Shown: positions 51,695 to 61,048, numbered from the stretch's first letter. The stretch is DNA of 64,000 bases from DASVEG01 sp035540495 (GCA_035540495.1 DATLGL010000027.1:1-64000); one strand, 5' to 3'. Notes: generated from the sequence alone by a model not told the origin. Program-made: numbers and translations.

Positions 51695-52534
51695 TCAGAC
51701 GGGATGGGCGCCGAGGTGGTCGAGCAGGAGGCGACTCACGTCATGGGCCTGCTCCTCGGGCAGCCAGTGGCTGGCGCCTTCGATCACCTCGTAGCGGTAC
51801 GAGCCCGTCACGTGGTCGCCGGTGCGATCGGCAGCAGCTCGGGTCAGCGCCACGTCGCCCGTGCTGTAGACGTACAGGGTCGGCGTCGTGATCGCCCGTG
51901 CCCCACGGGGGTCCGTGAGCGGGATCGCTCGATACCAGTTGATGGCGTAACGAGCCGCGCCGCTGGCCATCACCTCGGCGTACTCCGCGGCGTGCTCCTC
52001 GGAAAGCCCGGAGTCGACGAGCATCTTCCGGAACCGGGCGCCGCCGCCGAGTCCGACGACAGCCTCCGGCACGAACGGGAGCTGGAAGGCGGCGACGTAC
52101 CACGAGCGGAGCAGCTGGGACGACCGGATCATCGCCGCGGCCATCGCCTGCGGGTGGGGCGTCGAGAGCACGCTGAGGGTCGCCAGCCGTTCGGGGAACC
52201 GACCGCCGAGAGCCCATGCGATGGCGCCACCCCAGTCGTGGCCGACGACGTGGAACCGCCGCGCACCCACCACGTCAGCGAGCGCCAGCACGTCGCCCAC
52301 GAGCTTCGCCTGCGCGTAGTCGCGGCGCCGGGGCGGGCGCGCGCCCGGCGAGTAGCCGCGCTGGTCGGGCGCGAGCACGCGGTATCCGGCTGCGCCCAAC
52401 GAGGGGGCGACGCCTCGCCATGACGACCGGTTCGCCGGGAACCCGTGAAGCAGGATGACGACGTCGCCGCCGCCTGGGCCCCACTCCGAGACGTCGAACG
52501 TCAGCCCGTCGTGGTCGTAGGTGAGCTCAGCCAA
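51695..52534 (-). CDS. Alpha/beta hydrolase, epoxide-hydrolase-like
   Basis: 279 aa. Oxyanion motif LLHGFPANRSSW, nucleophile Asp in VVGHDWGGAIAW (the Asp-nucleophile form used by epoxide hydrolases and haloalkane dehalogenases), late His in GASHWLPEEQ. TTG 52534 is the only suitable start and overlaps the upstream amidohydrolase stop by eight bases. Substrate unknown. Confidence 0.85.
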   Translation of the reverse strand: MAELTYDHDGLTFDVSEWGPGGGDVVILLHGFPANRSSWRGVAPSLGAAGYRVLAPDQRGYSPGARPPRRRDYAQAKLVGDVLALADVVGARRFHVVGHDWGGAIAWALGGRFPERLATLSVLSTPHPQAMAAAMIRSSQLLRSWYVAAFQLPFVPEAVVGLGGGARFRKMLVDSGLSEEHAAEYAEVMASGAARYAINWYRAIPLTDPRGARAITTPTLYVYSTGDVALTRAAADRTGDHVTGSYRYEVIEGASHWLPEEQAHDVSRLLLDHLGAHPV

Positions 52535-54230
52535 CCGGAGCCCGCACGAGCCGTCCGGGACGTGCGCCGGTCGCCTCGCCGTTGGAGAACGTCTGCTCGC
52601 CGGCGACGAACGTCGACACGTAGCCGTCCGCGCGCTGGATCAACCGCCGCCCGCCTGCGGGCAGGTCGAACACCATCTCGGGCGCGTGCAGACGCAGCCC
52701 GTCGACGTCGATCAGGTTGAGGTCGGCTCGCTTGCCCGCCTCGATCGTCCCGCGGTCCGTGAACCCGTAGGCCTCAGCCGGACGCGCCGTGTACATGCGT
52801 ACGGCCTCCTCCAACGAGATCCGCTCGCCTCGGGTGCGGTCGCGAACCCAGTGGGTCAGCAGCGTGGTGGGCATCGACGCGTCGCAGATGAGCCCGCAGT
52901 GGGCGCCTCCGTCGCCGAGGCCGAGGATCGACGACGGTGACGTCATCATCCGCCGGATCGCCTCGTGGTCGCCGTCGACGTACGACGACAGCGGCGCGAA
53001 CAGGAGCGCCCGTCCCTCGTTCTCGAGGAGCCAGTCGTAGACGACCTCCTCGGGCCGCACGCCAGTCCGAACAGCGACGGCGGCGACGCTGGCCGACGCG
53101 GGCGGTTCGTAGTCGGGCGGGTCACCGAGCGGGAAGATCTGGTCGAAGCGCGAGATGAGCAGCCGGGCGATCGCGCTGCCCGTCTGCGCCTCCTCCGAGA
53201 GCAGCGCCTCCCGCACCTCCGGCTTGCGCATCTCCGCCACACGGTCGGCCAGCGGCAGCGACGCCAACGAGCGTCGGTAGGTCGGGTGGGTGAGGAACGG
53301 GTGGAGCGACGACTGCAGCCCGAAGAGCATCCCGGTAGGTCGCGTCGGCACCTGGGGCACGATCCGCAGCCCCTCCGCCTGCAGTCGCTCCGCATCGGCG
53401 AGCAGGTCGACGTACTCCTCCGCGTTCGGCGGCGTCTGCGCCATCGAATACGTAACGGTGCGCCCGGTCCTTCGCGCGATCTCCACGATCCACGCCCGCT
53501 CCTCCTCGCCGCCGGGGCGGTCGGAGATCAGCTGGAACACCCCATGGCCCGCGTGAACGATCGCGTCGCCGAGCGCGAGCACCTCGTCAGGCGGTGCGTA
53601 GGTGCCGGGCACCGCCCCGTGCTTCGAGCGGTGGATGAAGGTGCGCGACGTCGTCACCCCGATCGCGCCGTCTCGGAGAGCCTGCTCGGTCAAGCGGGCC
53701 ATCTGCTCTATCTCGTCGGCGTCCGCCGCCTCGTGGGCGCGCTCCCCCATCACGTAGGCGCGCAGCGCGGCATGCGGGACCTGCGCGGCGACGTCGAGCA
53801 CCCGCGCCGTTTCGTCCAGCGCGTCGAGGTACTCGCCGAACGACTCCCACCGCCAGTCGATCCCTTCGGCAAGGGCCGTCCCCGGGATGTCCTCGACGCC
53901 TTCCATGAGCTCGATGAGGAACTCCTGGCCGCCAGGCCGCACCGGCGCGAAGCCGACGCCGCAATTGCCCATCACGACCGTCGTGACGCCGTGCCACGAC
54001 GACGGGGTCAGCTCAGGGTCCCACGTGACCTGGCCGTCGTAGTGGGTGTGGACGTCGACGAAGCCCGGCGTCAGCACCAGGCCGTCGGCGTCGACCTCGC
54101 GGTGGCCGAGCCCGTCGACGCGGTCGGCGACCTCGACGATGCGTCCGCCGGAGACTGCGACGTCGCCGGTGCGGGCCGCCGCCCCGGTCCCGTCGACGAT
54201 CCGCGCTCCTCGGATGATCAGATCGTGCAC
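52527..54230 (-). CDS. D-aminoacylase-like amidohydrolase
   Basis: 567 aa metal-dependent amidohydrolase. N-terminal composite domain, metal motif GFVDVHTHYDGQ, then GNCGVGFAPVRP and GDGGAHCGLICDAS near the end. This is the N-acyl-D-amino-acid deacylase (AmidoHyd_3) branch; longer than D-aminoacylase (~480), so a related acyl-amide hydrolase is equally likely. GTG start at 54230. Cytoplasmic. Confidence 0.85.
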   Translation of the reverse strand: MHDLIIRGARIVDGTGAAARTGDVAVSGGRIVEVADRVDGLGHREVDADGLVLTPGFVDVHTHYDGQVTWDPELTPSSWHGVTTVVMGNCGVGFAPVRPGGQEFLIELMEGVEDIPGTALAEGIDWRWESFGEYLDALDETARVLDVAAQVPHAALRAYVMGERAHEAADADEIEQMARLTEQALRDGAIGVTTSRTFIHRSKHGAVPGTYAPPDEVLALGDAIVHAGHGVFQLISDRPGGEEERAWIVEIARRTGRTVTYSMAQTPPNAEEYVDLLADAERLQAEGLRIVPQVPTRPTGMLFGLQSSLHPFLTHPTYRRSLASLPLADRVAEMRKPEVREALLSEEAQTGSAIARLLISRFDQIFPLGDPPDYEPPASASVAAVAVRTGVRPEEVVYDWLLENEGRALLFAPLSSYVDGDHEAIRRMMTSPSSILGLGDGGAHCGLICDASMPTTLLTHWVRDRTRGERISLEEAVRMYTARPAEAYGFTDRGTIEAGKRADLNLIDVDGLRLHAPEMVFDLPAGGRRLIQRADGYVSTFVAGEQTFSNGEATGARPGRLVRAPVG

Positions 54231-54250
54231 AGCAGCGACCGTAGGCCGCG

Positions 54251-56062
54251 TCAGCCGGCGGAGGCGAGTTGCTCGAACTCGTCGATCCGGCGCTCGATCA
54301 CGCCGAGGCTCGACGCCCAGAACGCCTCGTCCGCGACATCGATGCCGAAGCGACCTGCGAGCTCACGGGCCGACCCCAGACCGCACGACGATAGCAGGTC
54401 GTCGTAGCTCCCGCGGAAGCGCTCCGGGTCGTCCTGGTAGCGCGCGTAGAGACCGAGGCCGAAGAGCAGGCCGAACGTGTACGGCCAGTTGTAGAAGGTG
54501 CTCGTGTAGTAGTGCGGCTTCGCCGCCCACATGTACGGGTGGCGCAGCGATGCGTCGAGCCCGTCGCCATACGACGCCTCCTGGGCGGCCAGCATCAGCT
54601 CGCACGTCTCGCCCGCCGAGAGCGTCCGTCGCTGCCGGGCCTCGAAGAACGACGACTCGAACAGGAACCGGGAGTGGATGTCGACGACGACCTGGCACGC
54701 GGCCTGCAGGTCGCCCTCGACCACCGAGAGCCGGTCGTCGCCGGTCGCCGCGGCCAGCCCCTGCTCCACCATGATCGTCTCGCAGAAGATGCTCGCCGTC
54801 TCGGCGAGCGCCATCGGCAGCTGGCGCTGCAGTGGCGTCCGCTGGGCCAGCGTCGTGTTGTGGTAGGCGTGGCCCAGCTCGTGGGCGAGCGTCTGCACCG
54901 AGCGGAACGACCCGTCGTAGTTCATGAGGACGAGCGACCGGTCGTCCTTGATGCCCATGCAGAAGGCGCCGTCCCGCTTGCCCCGGCGGGGCTCGGCGTC
55001 GATCCACTTCTCCGACGTCGCCCGCTCGACCAGATCGCCCAGCGCCGGTGAGTACGACGAGAACGCGCGCTGCACGTCGGTGGTGGCGGCGCCCCAGTCG
55101 CGGGGTGCGGCAGAACCGACGGGCGCGAAGAGGTCGTAGAACGGCAGTCCGGCGCCGTGGGCGTGGCCGAGCAGGCGGGCCTTGGCCTTGAGGTAGCGCC
55201 GGAACGACGGGAGCGACGCCTTGACCGCAGCGTTCATCGCGTCGAGGGTCTGGCGGTCGACGCCGTTCGACGCGAGCGCAGGCTCGAGGTCGTCGCCCCA
55301 GCCGCGCCGGCGGTTGACGATGCTGGTCTCGCCCTTGATCGCGTTGAGCGCGGCGACGATCGGCACCGCGTTCGCCTCCCACGTCGCGAGCTCGGCTTCG
55401 TAGGCTGCCCGCCGCACCGAAGCATCGGCGTGGTAGGCGAGGTTTCGCGCCTGGCTCATCGAGATGGGCTGATCGAGATCGGCGTGGTTCGGCGCGTCGA
55501 CGGTGACCGACAGCTGGCTGGTGAAGGTCCCCCACAGGCGCTGCCACGCGGTGCTGCCGGTGAGCGACAGGTCGGCCAGCAGGCCCTCCTCGGCTTCGGT
55601 CATCTGGTGCGTCGCACGCTCCTCGCTTCGCTGCAGCGGATACGCGTGGTCGGCAGCCACCTGCGACCGCGCGGCGAGCTCGTCCGCTCCGAGCGAACCG
55701 ATCCACGCGTCGAAGCGGCTCCGGAGCCGCTGCAGCTGGGCGAGCTCCGCCTGGAGCTCCGACATCTCGCCGGAGGCCTCGTCGTTCATCGAGTCGGTGC
55801 TCACGTACGACGACACGAAGCCGCTCAGCAGGCGCACCTCCTCCATGAGCTCGTTCGTCGCCTCGACGACGGTGTCGAACGCGGTGACGGTGTCGTCGTC
55901 GACCTTCTTGTCGTCGCCGCCCCTGACGTCGTGCTCGTCGTAGAGAGCCGTCAGGCGGGTGATCCCCGCGCCGAGCGCCTCTCGCGCTGCGGCGTACTCA
56001 CGTGAGCCGATGGCGGGAAAGAGATCGGTCACGTCCCAGCGAGGCAGGTCTGTCACGGCCAT
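54251..56062 (-). CDS. M3-family oligoendopeptidase (PepF-like)
   Basis: 603 aa zinc peptidase. The HELGH motif lies in QTLAHELGHAYHN, with the third ligand Glu in LAETASIFCETI. No signal peptide; degrades cytoplasmic oligopeptides of about 6-20 residues in relatives. Divergent from an acyl-CoA synthetase over 28 bases, and in line with the amidohydrolase 20 bases downstream. Confidence 0.92.
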   Translation of the reverse strand: MAVTDLPRWDVTDLFPAIGSREYAAAREALGAGITRLTALYDEHDVRGGDDKKVDDDTVTAFDTVVEATNELMEEVRLLSGFVSSYVSTDSMNDEASGEMSELQAELAQLQRLRSRFDAWIGSLGADELAARSQVAADHAYPLQRSEERATHQMTEAEEGLLADLSLTGSTAWQRLWGTFTSQLSVTVDAPNHADLDQPISMSQARNLAYHADASVRRAAYEAELATWEANAVPIVAALNAIKGETSIVNRRRGWGDDLEPALASNGVDRQTLDAMNAAVKASLPSFRRYLKAKARLLGHAHGAGLPFYDLFAPVGSAAPRDWGAATTDVQRAFSSYSPALGDLVERATSEKWIDAEPRRGKRDGAFCMGIKDDRSLVLMNYDGSFRSVQTLAHELGHAYHNTTLAQRTPLQRQLPMALAETASIFCETIMVEQGLAAATGDDRLSVVEGDLQAACQVVVDIHSRFLFESSFFEARQRRTLSAGETCELMLAAQEASYGDGLDASLRHPYMWAAKPHYYTSTFYNWPYTFGLLFGLGLYARYQDDPERFRGSYDDLLSSCGLGSARELAGRFGIDVADEAFWASSLGVIERRIDEFEQLASAG

Positions 56063-56090
56063 GGCCGCGCAGCCTACGTAAGGTCAGGAC

Positions 56091-57650
56091 ATGTACCCGG
56101 GGGAACACGCGAAGCGCACGCCACACAAGGCGGCGGTGATCATGGCGGCGTCGGGGGACGTCGTGACGTACGCGGAGCTCGACGAGCGGTCGACCCGCCT
56201 GGCCCGCCTCTGGCGCGAGGCCGGACTGCGGCGCGGCGACCACGTAGCGCTCCTCGCCGACAACACGCCTCGCTACTTCGAGGTCTACTGGGCGGCCATC
56301 CGCAGCGGTCTCTACCTGACGGCCGTCAACCGCTACCTGTCCGCGGACGAGGCGAGCTACATCGTCAACGACTGCGGCGCGAAGTCGCTCGTCGTGTCCG
56401 CGGCGGTCGCACCCCTCGCGAACGAAATTCGCCCTCTGCTCGACGACTGCCCGATCCGGCTTGCCTACGGCGGCGATGTCGACGGCTACGAGCGGTACGA
56501 GGACGCCATCGCGAACGTCTCCGCGGAATCCCTCGGCGACCAGCCCGTCGGCACGACGATGCTCTACTCCTCGGGGACGACGGGCCGGCCGAAGGGGATC
56601 AAGCGGCCCCTGCCCGAGCGCCAGATCGACGAGCCCGATCCGGCGACCGGCGGCCGGAGCCCGCTGGCTGCCGGCTACGGGATGACGCCCGATTCGGTGT
56701 ACCTGTCGCCTGCGCCGCTGTACCACGCCGCTCCCCTTGCCTTCACCGCAGGGGTGCAGGCGCTCGGCGGGACCGTGGTCGTGATGGAGAAGTTCGACCC
56801 GGTCGCGTGTCTCGAGGCGATCGAGCGCCACAAGGTGACCCATGCCCAGTTCGTGCCGACGATGTTCGTCCGCATGTTGAAGCTCGACGACGAGACCCGC
56901 CTCCGCTACGACGTCTCGTCCCTGCAGGTCGCGATCCACGCCGCTGCCCCGTGCCCGGTGGAGGTGAAGCGCCAGATGATCGAGTGGTGGGGGCCGATCC
57001 TGTCGGAGTACTACGCCGGCACGGAGGGCAACGGCAGCACCCGGATCTCGTCTGAGGAGTGGCTGGCCCATCCGGGCTCGGTCGGAAGGGCCGCCGCCGG
57101 CACGATCCACATCTGCGACGACCTCGGCAACGAGCTGCCGATCGGCGAGGCGGGCACCGTGTACTTCGAGCAACCCCGCATGCCGTTCGAGTACCACGGC
57201 GATCCCGAGAAGACGCGCAACGCGCAGCACCCCGAGCATCCGAACTGGTCGACGCTCGGCGACATCGGGTACCTCGACGAGGAGGGGTACCTCTACCTGA
57301 CCGACCGCAAGGCGTTCATGATCATCTCGGGCGGGGTGAACATCTATCCGCAGGAGATCGAAGACGCCCTCATCCTGCACCCGAAGGTCGGCGACGTGGC
57401 GGCGTTCGGCATCCCCCACGACGAGATGGGCGAGGAGGTGAAGGCGGTCGTCGAGCCAGCGGCGGGCGTGGAGCCGTCGCCCGAGCTCGAGCGGGAGCTG
57501 ATCGAGTTCGCCCGCTCCCACATCGCTCACTACAAGGTGCCCCGCTCGATCGACTTCATCGACGAGATGCCCCGCCTGCCGACCGGCAAGCTCTACAAGC
57601 GGGTGCTGCGCGACGCGTACGTGCAGGCCGCCGCCGCATCCGGCGCGTGA
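56091..57650 (+). CDS. Acyl-CoA synthetase (AMP-forming)
   Basis: 519 aa. ANL motifs: YSSGTTGRPKGIKRP, YAGTEGNGST, STLGDIGYLDEEGYLYLTDR and catalytic Lys in PTGKLYKRVL. FadD4/13-like branch. It activates a fatty or steroid-derived acid. Its stop overlaps the next gene by GTGA, and its neighbours are SCP2, DUF35 and thiolase-like genes of the opposite strand. Confidence 0.92.
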   Translation: MYPGEHAKRTPHKAAVIMAASGDVVTYAELDERSTRLARLWREAGLRRGDHVALLADNTPRYFEVYWAAIRSGLYLTAVNRYLSADEASYIVNDCGAKSLVVSAAVAPLANEIRPLLDDCPIRLAYGGDVDGYERYEDAIANVSAESLGDQPVGTTMLYSSGTTGRPKGIKRPLPERQIDEPDPATGGRSPLAAGYGMTPDSVYLSPAPLYHAAPLAFTAGVQALGGTVVVMEKFDPVACLEAIERHKVTHAQFVPTMFVRMLKLDDETRLRYDVSSLQVAIHAAAPCPVEVKRQMIEWWGPILSEYYAGTEGNGSTRISSEEWLAHPGSVGRAAAGTIHICDDLGNELPIGEAGTVYFEQPRMPFEYHGDPEKTRNAQHPEHPNWSTLGDIGYLDEEGYLYLTDRKAFMIISGGVNIYPQEIEDALILHPKVGDVAAFGIPHDEMGEEVKAVVEPAAGVEPSPELERELIEFARSHIAHYKVPRSIDFIDEMPRLPTGKLYKRVLRDAYVQAAAASGA

Positions 57651-58159
57651 GCGAGCACTACGCCTACCGCGAGATCGCCCGTGGATCTGACCGCGGCGAC
57701 GCGTGGGCCGCCTTCCACGCTGCCGGCGGGATCGGGTGGTACGACGACGTCGACGTCCTCATCGAGCGCGGCGCTGCCCCGGGCCGGGCCATGGTCGCGA
57801 CCGCGCGGCCGGCGTCGACCGAACCGTTGCAGCGCGGCGGCGTCTTCGCGCTCCGCCGCTTCGAGCTCCATCGACCCGACGACTGGGACGAGTTCCTCAA
57901 CCTCTCGGTCGAGGCGTGGCCGGAGTTCGAGAAGACGAACGACGCCCGCATCGAAGGGCTCTTCCGGTTCGTCGGCGTCGGGGACGGCTCGGGCGCGGCC
58001 GATGAGGCGTTGCTCGTCACCCGCTATCCGTCGCTGGCCGTGTGGGAGTCGTCGCGCACGACCATCAACCCGTCGACGGCCTCCGGTCGCAACTTCCTCC
58101 GTAGACGCGAACTGACCCGGCGATCCGTCGTGCGGATCGCCGGGTCGTTCTGGGACTGA
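57647..58159 (+). CDS. Alpha/beta-barrel-like protein (NIPSNAP-like), unknown role
   Basis: 170 aa. GVFALRRFELHRPDDWDEFL resembles a dimeric alpha/beta barrel start, and a second half (LLVTRYPSLAVWESSR) repeats it, as in NIPSNAP-type proteins. Function unclear. GTG 57647 in a GTGA overlap with the synthetase. Its final codons encode a 13-bp perfect hairpin. Confidence 0.55.
   Translation: MSEHYAYREIARGSDRGDAWAAFHAAGGIGWYDDVDVLIERGAAPGRAMVATARPASTEPLQRGGVFALRRFELHRPDDWDEFLNLSVEAWPEFEKTNDARIEGLFRFVGVGDGSGAADEALLVTRYPSLAVWESSRTTINPSTASGRNFLRRRELTRRSVVRIAGSFWD
58115..58145 (+). terminator. Strong hairpin within the last codons of a gene
   Basis: A 13-bp perfect stem (ACCCGGCGATCCG / CGGATCGCCGGGT) with a 5-base loop, ending 11 bases before the stop codon. 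It looks like a terminator inside coding sequence and also faces the convergent SCP2 gene. Confidence 0.6.
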
Positions 58160-58183
58160 CGCCGGCGGAGCGGCTCGGCCCGA

Positions 58184-58570
58184 CTAGGCCGTGAGGTCCT
58201 TCAGCTTCTGCTGGAAGGCCTGCTGCTCGGCCGACGGAGCGCCGCCGCCCTGCATCGCCATGAGCTTGCTCATGTCGCCCTCGACCTTGATCTGGCCGCT
58301 CATGAACGCCTGCATGCCGGCCTGCTGGTTGCCCTCGATGAAGATCGCCTTCGCGACGTCGTAGGGAACCGTGAGCTTCGTCGGCGCATCGTCGACGAGG
58401 CCGCGCTCGAAGTTGCCGTTCTTGACGTGGACCTCGGCGTCGCCCTCGGGGCCGCCGGTGACGACGATGTTGAGGGTCAGATCGCTCATGCCGGCGTCGG
58501 GCGCGGGCTGCTCGGCGCGCAGCTGCTCGACGGCGTCGAACCAAGCGCTGGACAGGAAGGTCTCAGGCAC
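58184..58570 (-). CDS. SCP2 sterol-carrier-domain protein
   Basis: 128 aa single SCP2 domain: late IFIEGNQQAGMQAFMSGQIKVEGD is the family signature. Binds lipids or lipid-CoA and presents them to enzymes. GTG 58570 with AGGAG nine bases upstream. Neighbouring thiolase/DUF35 genes upstream on the same strand suggest a shared role in lipid or steroid breakdown. Confidence 0.85.
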   Translation of the reverse strand: MPETFLSSAWFDAVEQLRAEQPAPDAGMSDLTLNIVVTGGPEGDAEVHVKNGNFERGLVDDAPTKLTVPYDVAKAIFIEGNQQAGMQAFMSGQIKVEGDMSKLMAMQGGGAPSAEQQAFQQKLKDLTA

Positions 58571-58677
58571 GTGTGTGTCACTCCTAGGGGTACGAAACCG
58601 GACGGAACGAACCCTAGCCACGTCGGCGCGCATCTTGCACGTCAGGTGCGAATAGGGGGCCGCCGGTCGCAGCGTCG

Positions 58678-59103
58678 CTACGGGATGGCGGGCCGGAACC
58701 GGTAGATCGCGGCGCCGTCGCCGGCGTCCTGGAAGACGACCTCGACCGCCATCCCGACCGCGACGTCTGCAGGGTCGACGCCGACGATGTTCGTCATGAC
58801 GCGCGGACCCTCCTCGAGCTCGACGTAGGCGGTGACGTACGGGACGTGCTCGGCCCACGGCCCCTGGCCCTTGTGGACGATCGTGTAGGTGTAGATCGTC
58901 CCCTTGCCCGACGCCTCGAACCACGACGTGTCGAAGCTGCCGCACTCCGGGCAGAGGGAACGGGGATACCAGATCACCGTGCCGCACCCGTCGGCGTCGC
59001 AACGCTTGAGGAGGAACCGCCCGTCGGCGGCGGCCTTCCAGAACTCCTCGTTCTCGACCGTGACGTTCGGCGGGTAGGCGGGGAGCTGCTTCTCGTCGGC
59101 CAT
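58678..59103 (-). CDS. DUF35 OB-fold zinc-ribbon protein (thiolase partner)
   Basis: 141 aa. Zinc ribbon (CDADGC and CPEC, i.e. Cx4C...Cx2C) followed by an OB fold (KGTIYTYTIVH). DUF35 proteins pair with Ltp-type thiolases, as ChsH2 with Ltp2 in steroid side-chain cleavage. ATG 59103 overlaps the thiolase stop by one base. Residue-level partner contacts cannot be read here. Confidence 0.85.
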   Translation of the reverse strand: MADEKQLPAYPPNVTVENEEFWKAAADGRFLLKRCDADGCGTVIWYPRSLCPECGSFDTSWFEASGKGTIYTYTIVHKGQGPWAEHVPYVTAYVELEEGPRVMTNIVGVDPADVAVGMAVEVVFQDAGDGAAIYRFRPAIP

Positions 59104-60281
59104 CAGGCGTCTCCCTGTCCGAGGATGAGCGTGGCGCTGCCCATGCGGGTCGACAGCGACCCGCCGGTGCCGTGGGCGAGGGCGATCGAGCAGTCGGGCA
59201 CCTGCACCGCCGGATGGGCTTCGTGGCGGAGCTGGCGGACCGCCTCCAGGATCTTCGTCATCCCGCCGCGGTTCGCGGGATGGTTGTTGCACAGCCCGCC
59301 GCCATCGGTGTTGAACGGCAGCTTGCCGTGCGGCGCGACGAGCGCGCCGTCGAGGACGAAGCGACCGCCCTCGCCCTTCTCGCAGAAGCCGAGGTCTTCG
59401 ATCGTCTCGAGCACCGTGATGGTGAACGAGTCGTAGATCGAGGCGTAGTCGATGTCGGCTTGGGTGACGCCAGCCTCCTCGAACGCGCGGGGTCCGCTCC
59501 AGCGGGCGCCGGTGTAGGTGAGGTCGACCCGGCCGTTGTTGGTGTGCTTCACCGACTCGCCGTGGCCGAGGATCTTGATCGCCCGCTCGGGCCGGTCGAG
59601 CTCGCGAGCGATCTCCGGGCTGACCACCACTACCGCACCACCGCCGTCGGTGATGACGCAGCAGTCGAGGCGGTGGAGCGGGTCGCTGATCATCGGCGAC
59701 GCCAGCACCTCTTCCACCGTCACGACGTTCTGCAGGAACGCGTGCGGGTTGTGCTGCGCGTGGATCGACGCCGCGACCTTGATCTCGGCGAGCTGCTCAC
59801 TCGTCGTGCCGAACTCGTACATGTGGCGGCGTGCGGCCAGCGCGTAGTTGTAGGGCGCCCCGAACAGGCCCCACATGCCCTCGAAGCTGCCCTCGGGCGG
59901 GCCTTCGCCGCCCATGCCTCCGGGCCCGCCACGGCCCCGCTGGCGCGGCTTGCCGGCGAGCGTCACCAGCGCGACCGAGCACTTGCCGGCGGCGATCGCC
60001 GCAGCCGCGTGCCCGACGTGGGCGAGGTACGACGAGCCACCCGTCTCGGTCGAATCGATGTAGCTCAGCTTCAGCCCCAGGTACTCCGCCATCGACATGC
60101 CGCCGAACCCGGGCACGGTCGCGTCGCAGAAGTACGCATCGACGTCGGCGAGCGTCAGCCCGGCGTCGGCGAGCGCGCCCACGGCCACCTCAGCGTGGAT
60201 CTGCGACAGGGTGCGGTCGGGGATGTCGCGACGCGGGTGCTCGTAGATGCCGGCGATGTACGCCTTGCCCCGGATCGACAT
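59103..60281 (-). CDS. Thiolase-fold protein, Ltp2-like aldolase candidate
   Basis: 392 aa thiolase superfamily (lipid-transfer/SCPx branch). The nucleophilic Cys position carries TGGSSYL instead of a Cys motif and the C-terminal GHP motif is NNHPANRGG, so classic thiolysis is unlikely. This pattern, with the adjacent DUF35 gene, matches the Ltp2-ChsH2 retro-aldolase type that cuts steroid side chains. Activity inferred. A Gly-rich insertion (RGRGGPGGMGGEG) at ~112-126 is odd. Confidence 0.88.
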   Translation of the reverse strand: MSIRGKAYIAGIYEHPRRDIPDRTLSQIHAEVAVGALADAGLTLADVDAYFCDATVPGFGGMSMAEYLGLKLSYIDSTETGGSSYLAHVGHAAAAIAAGKCSVALVTLAGKPRQRGRGGPGGMGGEGPPEGSFEGMWGLFGAPYNYALAARRHMYEFGTTSEQLAEIKVAASIHAQHNPHAFLQNVVTVEEVLASPMISDPLHRLDCCVITDGGGAVVVVSPEIARELDRPERAIKILGHGESVKHTNNGRVDLTYTGARWSGPRAFEEAGVTQADIDYASIYDSFTITVLETIEDLGFCEKGEGGRFVLDGALVAPHGKLPFNTDGGGLCNNHPANRGGMTKILEAVRQLRHEAHPAVQVPDCSIALAHGTGGSLSTRMGSATLILGQGDA

Positions 60282-60292
60282 GGTTCGAGAAC

Positions 60293-61048
60293 CTAACTAT
60301 CCGTTCGCGACGACTCCAAGTCGAACCCCGCGACCGCCCACGCCAGCTCCTCGGCCTCGGCCGGCGTGAGCGTTCGCCGCCGGCGCTTCAGCCAACGGAC
60401 GAGGTCGTCCGGCCCTCCGTAGCGCACGCCGTCGAGCTCGCACCGCCGGCGGAACCACGCCCGTCGCACGCGCGACCCGTGGATGCACACGAAGCCGTCG
60501 ACGCCGGAGCCGACCGCCCGCCCGAGCGTCGCTCGCAACCGCTCGACCTGCGACCGCACGTCGTCGCGGCGCTCGCCGTCGACCCGGACGTGCCGCCCCA
60601 CGACGGTCACACCCGCCCACCGCTTCGTCTCCACGACGACGACGCCGCCGCGCCCGATGACGACGTGGTCGATGTTCTCGCGCCGGCCGGGCACGCGTAC
60701 GTCGTGGAACACGGCGAAGCGCTTCCGGTCGAGGGCGTCGAGCACGGCAGCGGTCGACCGCTCGCCCGCCGCGCCGGCGCCCCATCGCCCCGCCTCCTCC
60801 CGATCGCGTTCGGCCGCACCTCGCCGCCAGGCCAGGAGCAGGATCGACGCGAACCCGACGATGCCCACCGCCTCGAGCCTCGACATCCCCGACCGGGCGA
60901 GGGCGTAGGTGGCGAGCGGCACGGTGGCCAGCACCGCCATCACGACGGCGTCGCGCTCCCGACGGCGTTCGGCGGCGCGGTGTTGCAGGATCTCTTGGCG
61001 GAGCTGCGCTGAACGCCCGGCGCGGGCTGCGGTCGTCGTCTTCGGCAT
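60293..61048 (-). CDS. NERD-domain membrane protein
   Basis: 251 aa. Two hydrophobic helices (~35-53, ~60-75) followed by a nuclease-related domain: AGERSTAAVLDAL, then ENIDHVVIGRGGVVVVETKRW, with Asp and ExK arranged as in PD-(D/E)xK nucleases. A basic C-terminus follows. Membrane-attached; activity and target unknown. ATG 61048. Ends 11 bases before the thiolase start. Confidence 0.8.
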   Translation of the reverse strand: MPKTTTAARAGRSAQLRQEILQHRAAERRRERDAVVMAVLATVPLATYALARSGMSRLEAVGIVGFASILLLAWRRGAAERDREEAGRWGAGAAGERSTAAVLDALDRKRFAVFHDVRVPGRRENIDHVVIGRGGVVVVETKRWAGVTVVGRHVRVDGERRDDVRSQVERLRATLGRAVGSGVDGFVCIHGSRVRRAWFRRRCELDGVRYGGPDDLVRWLKRRRRTLTPAEAEELAWAVAGFDLESSRTDS

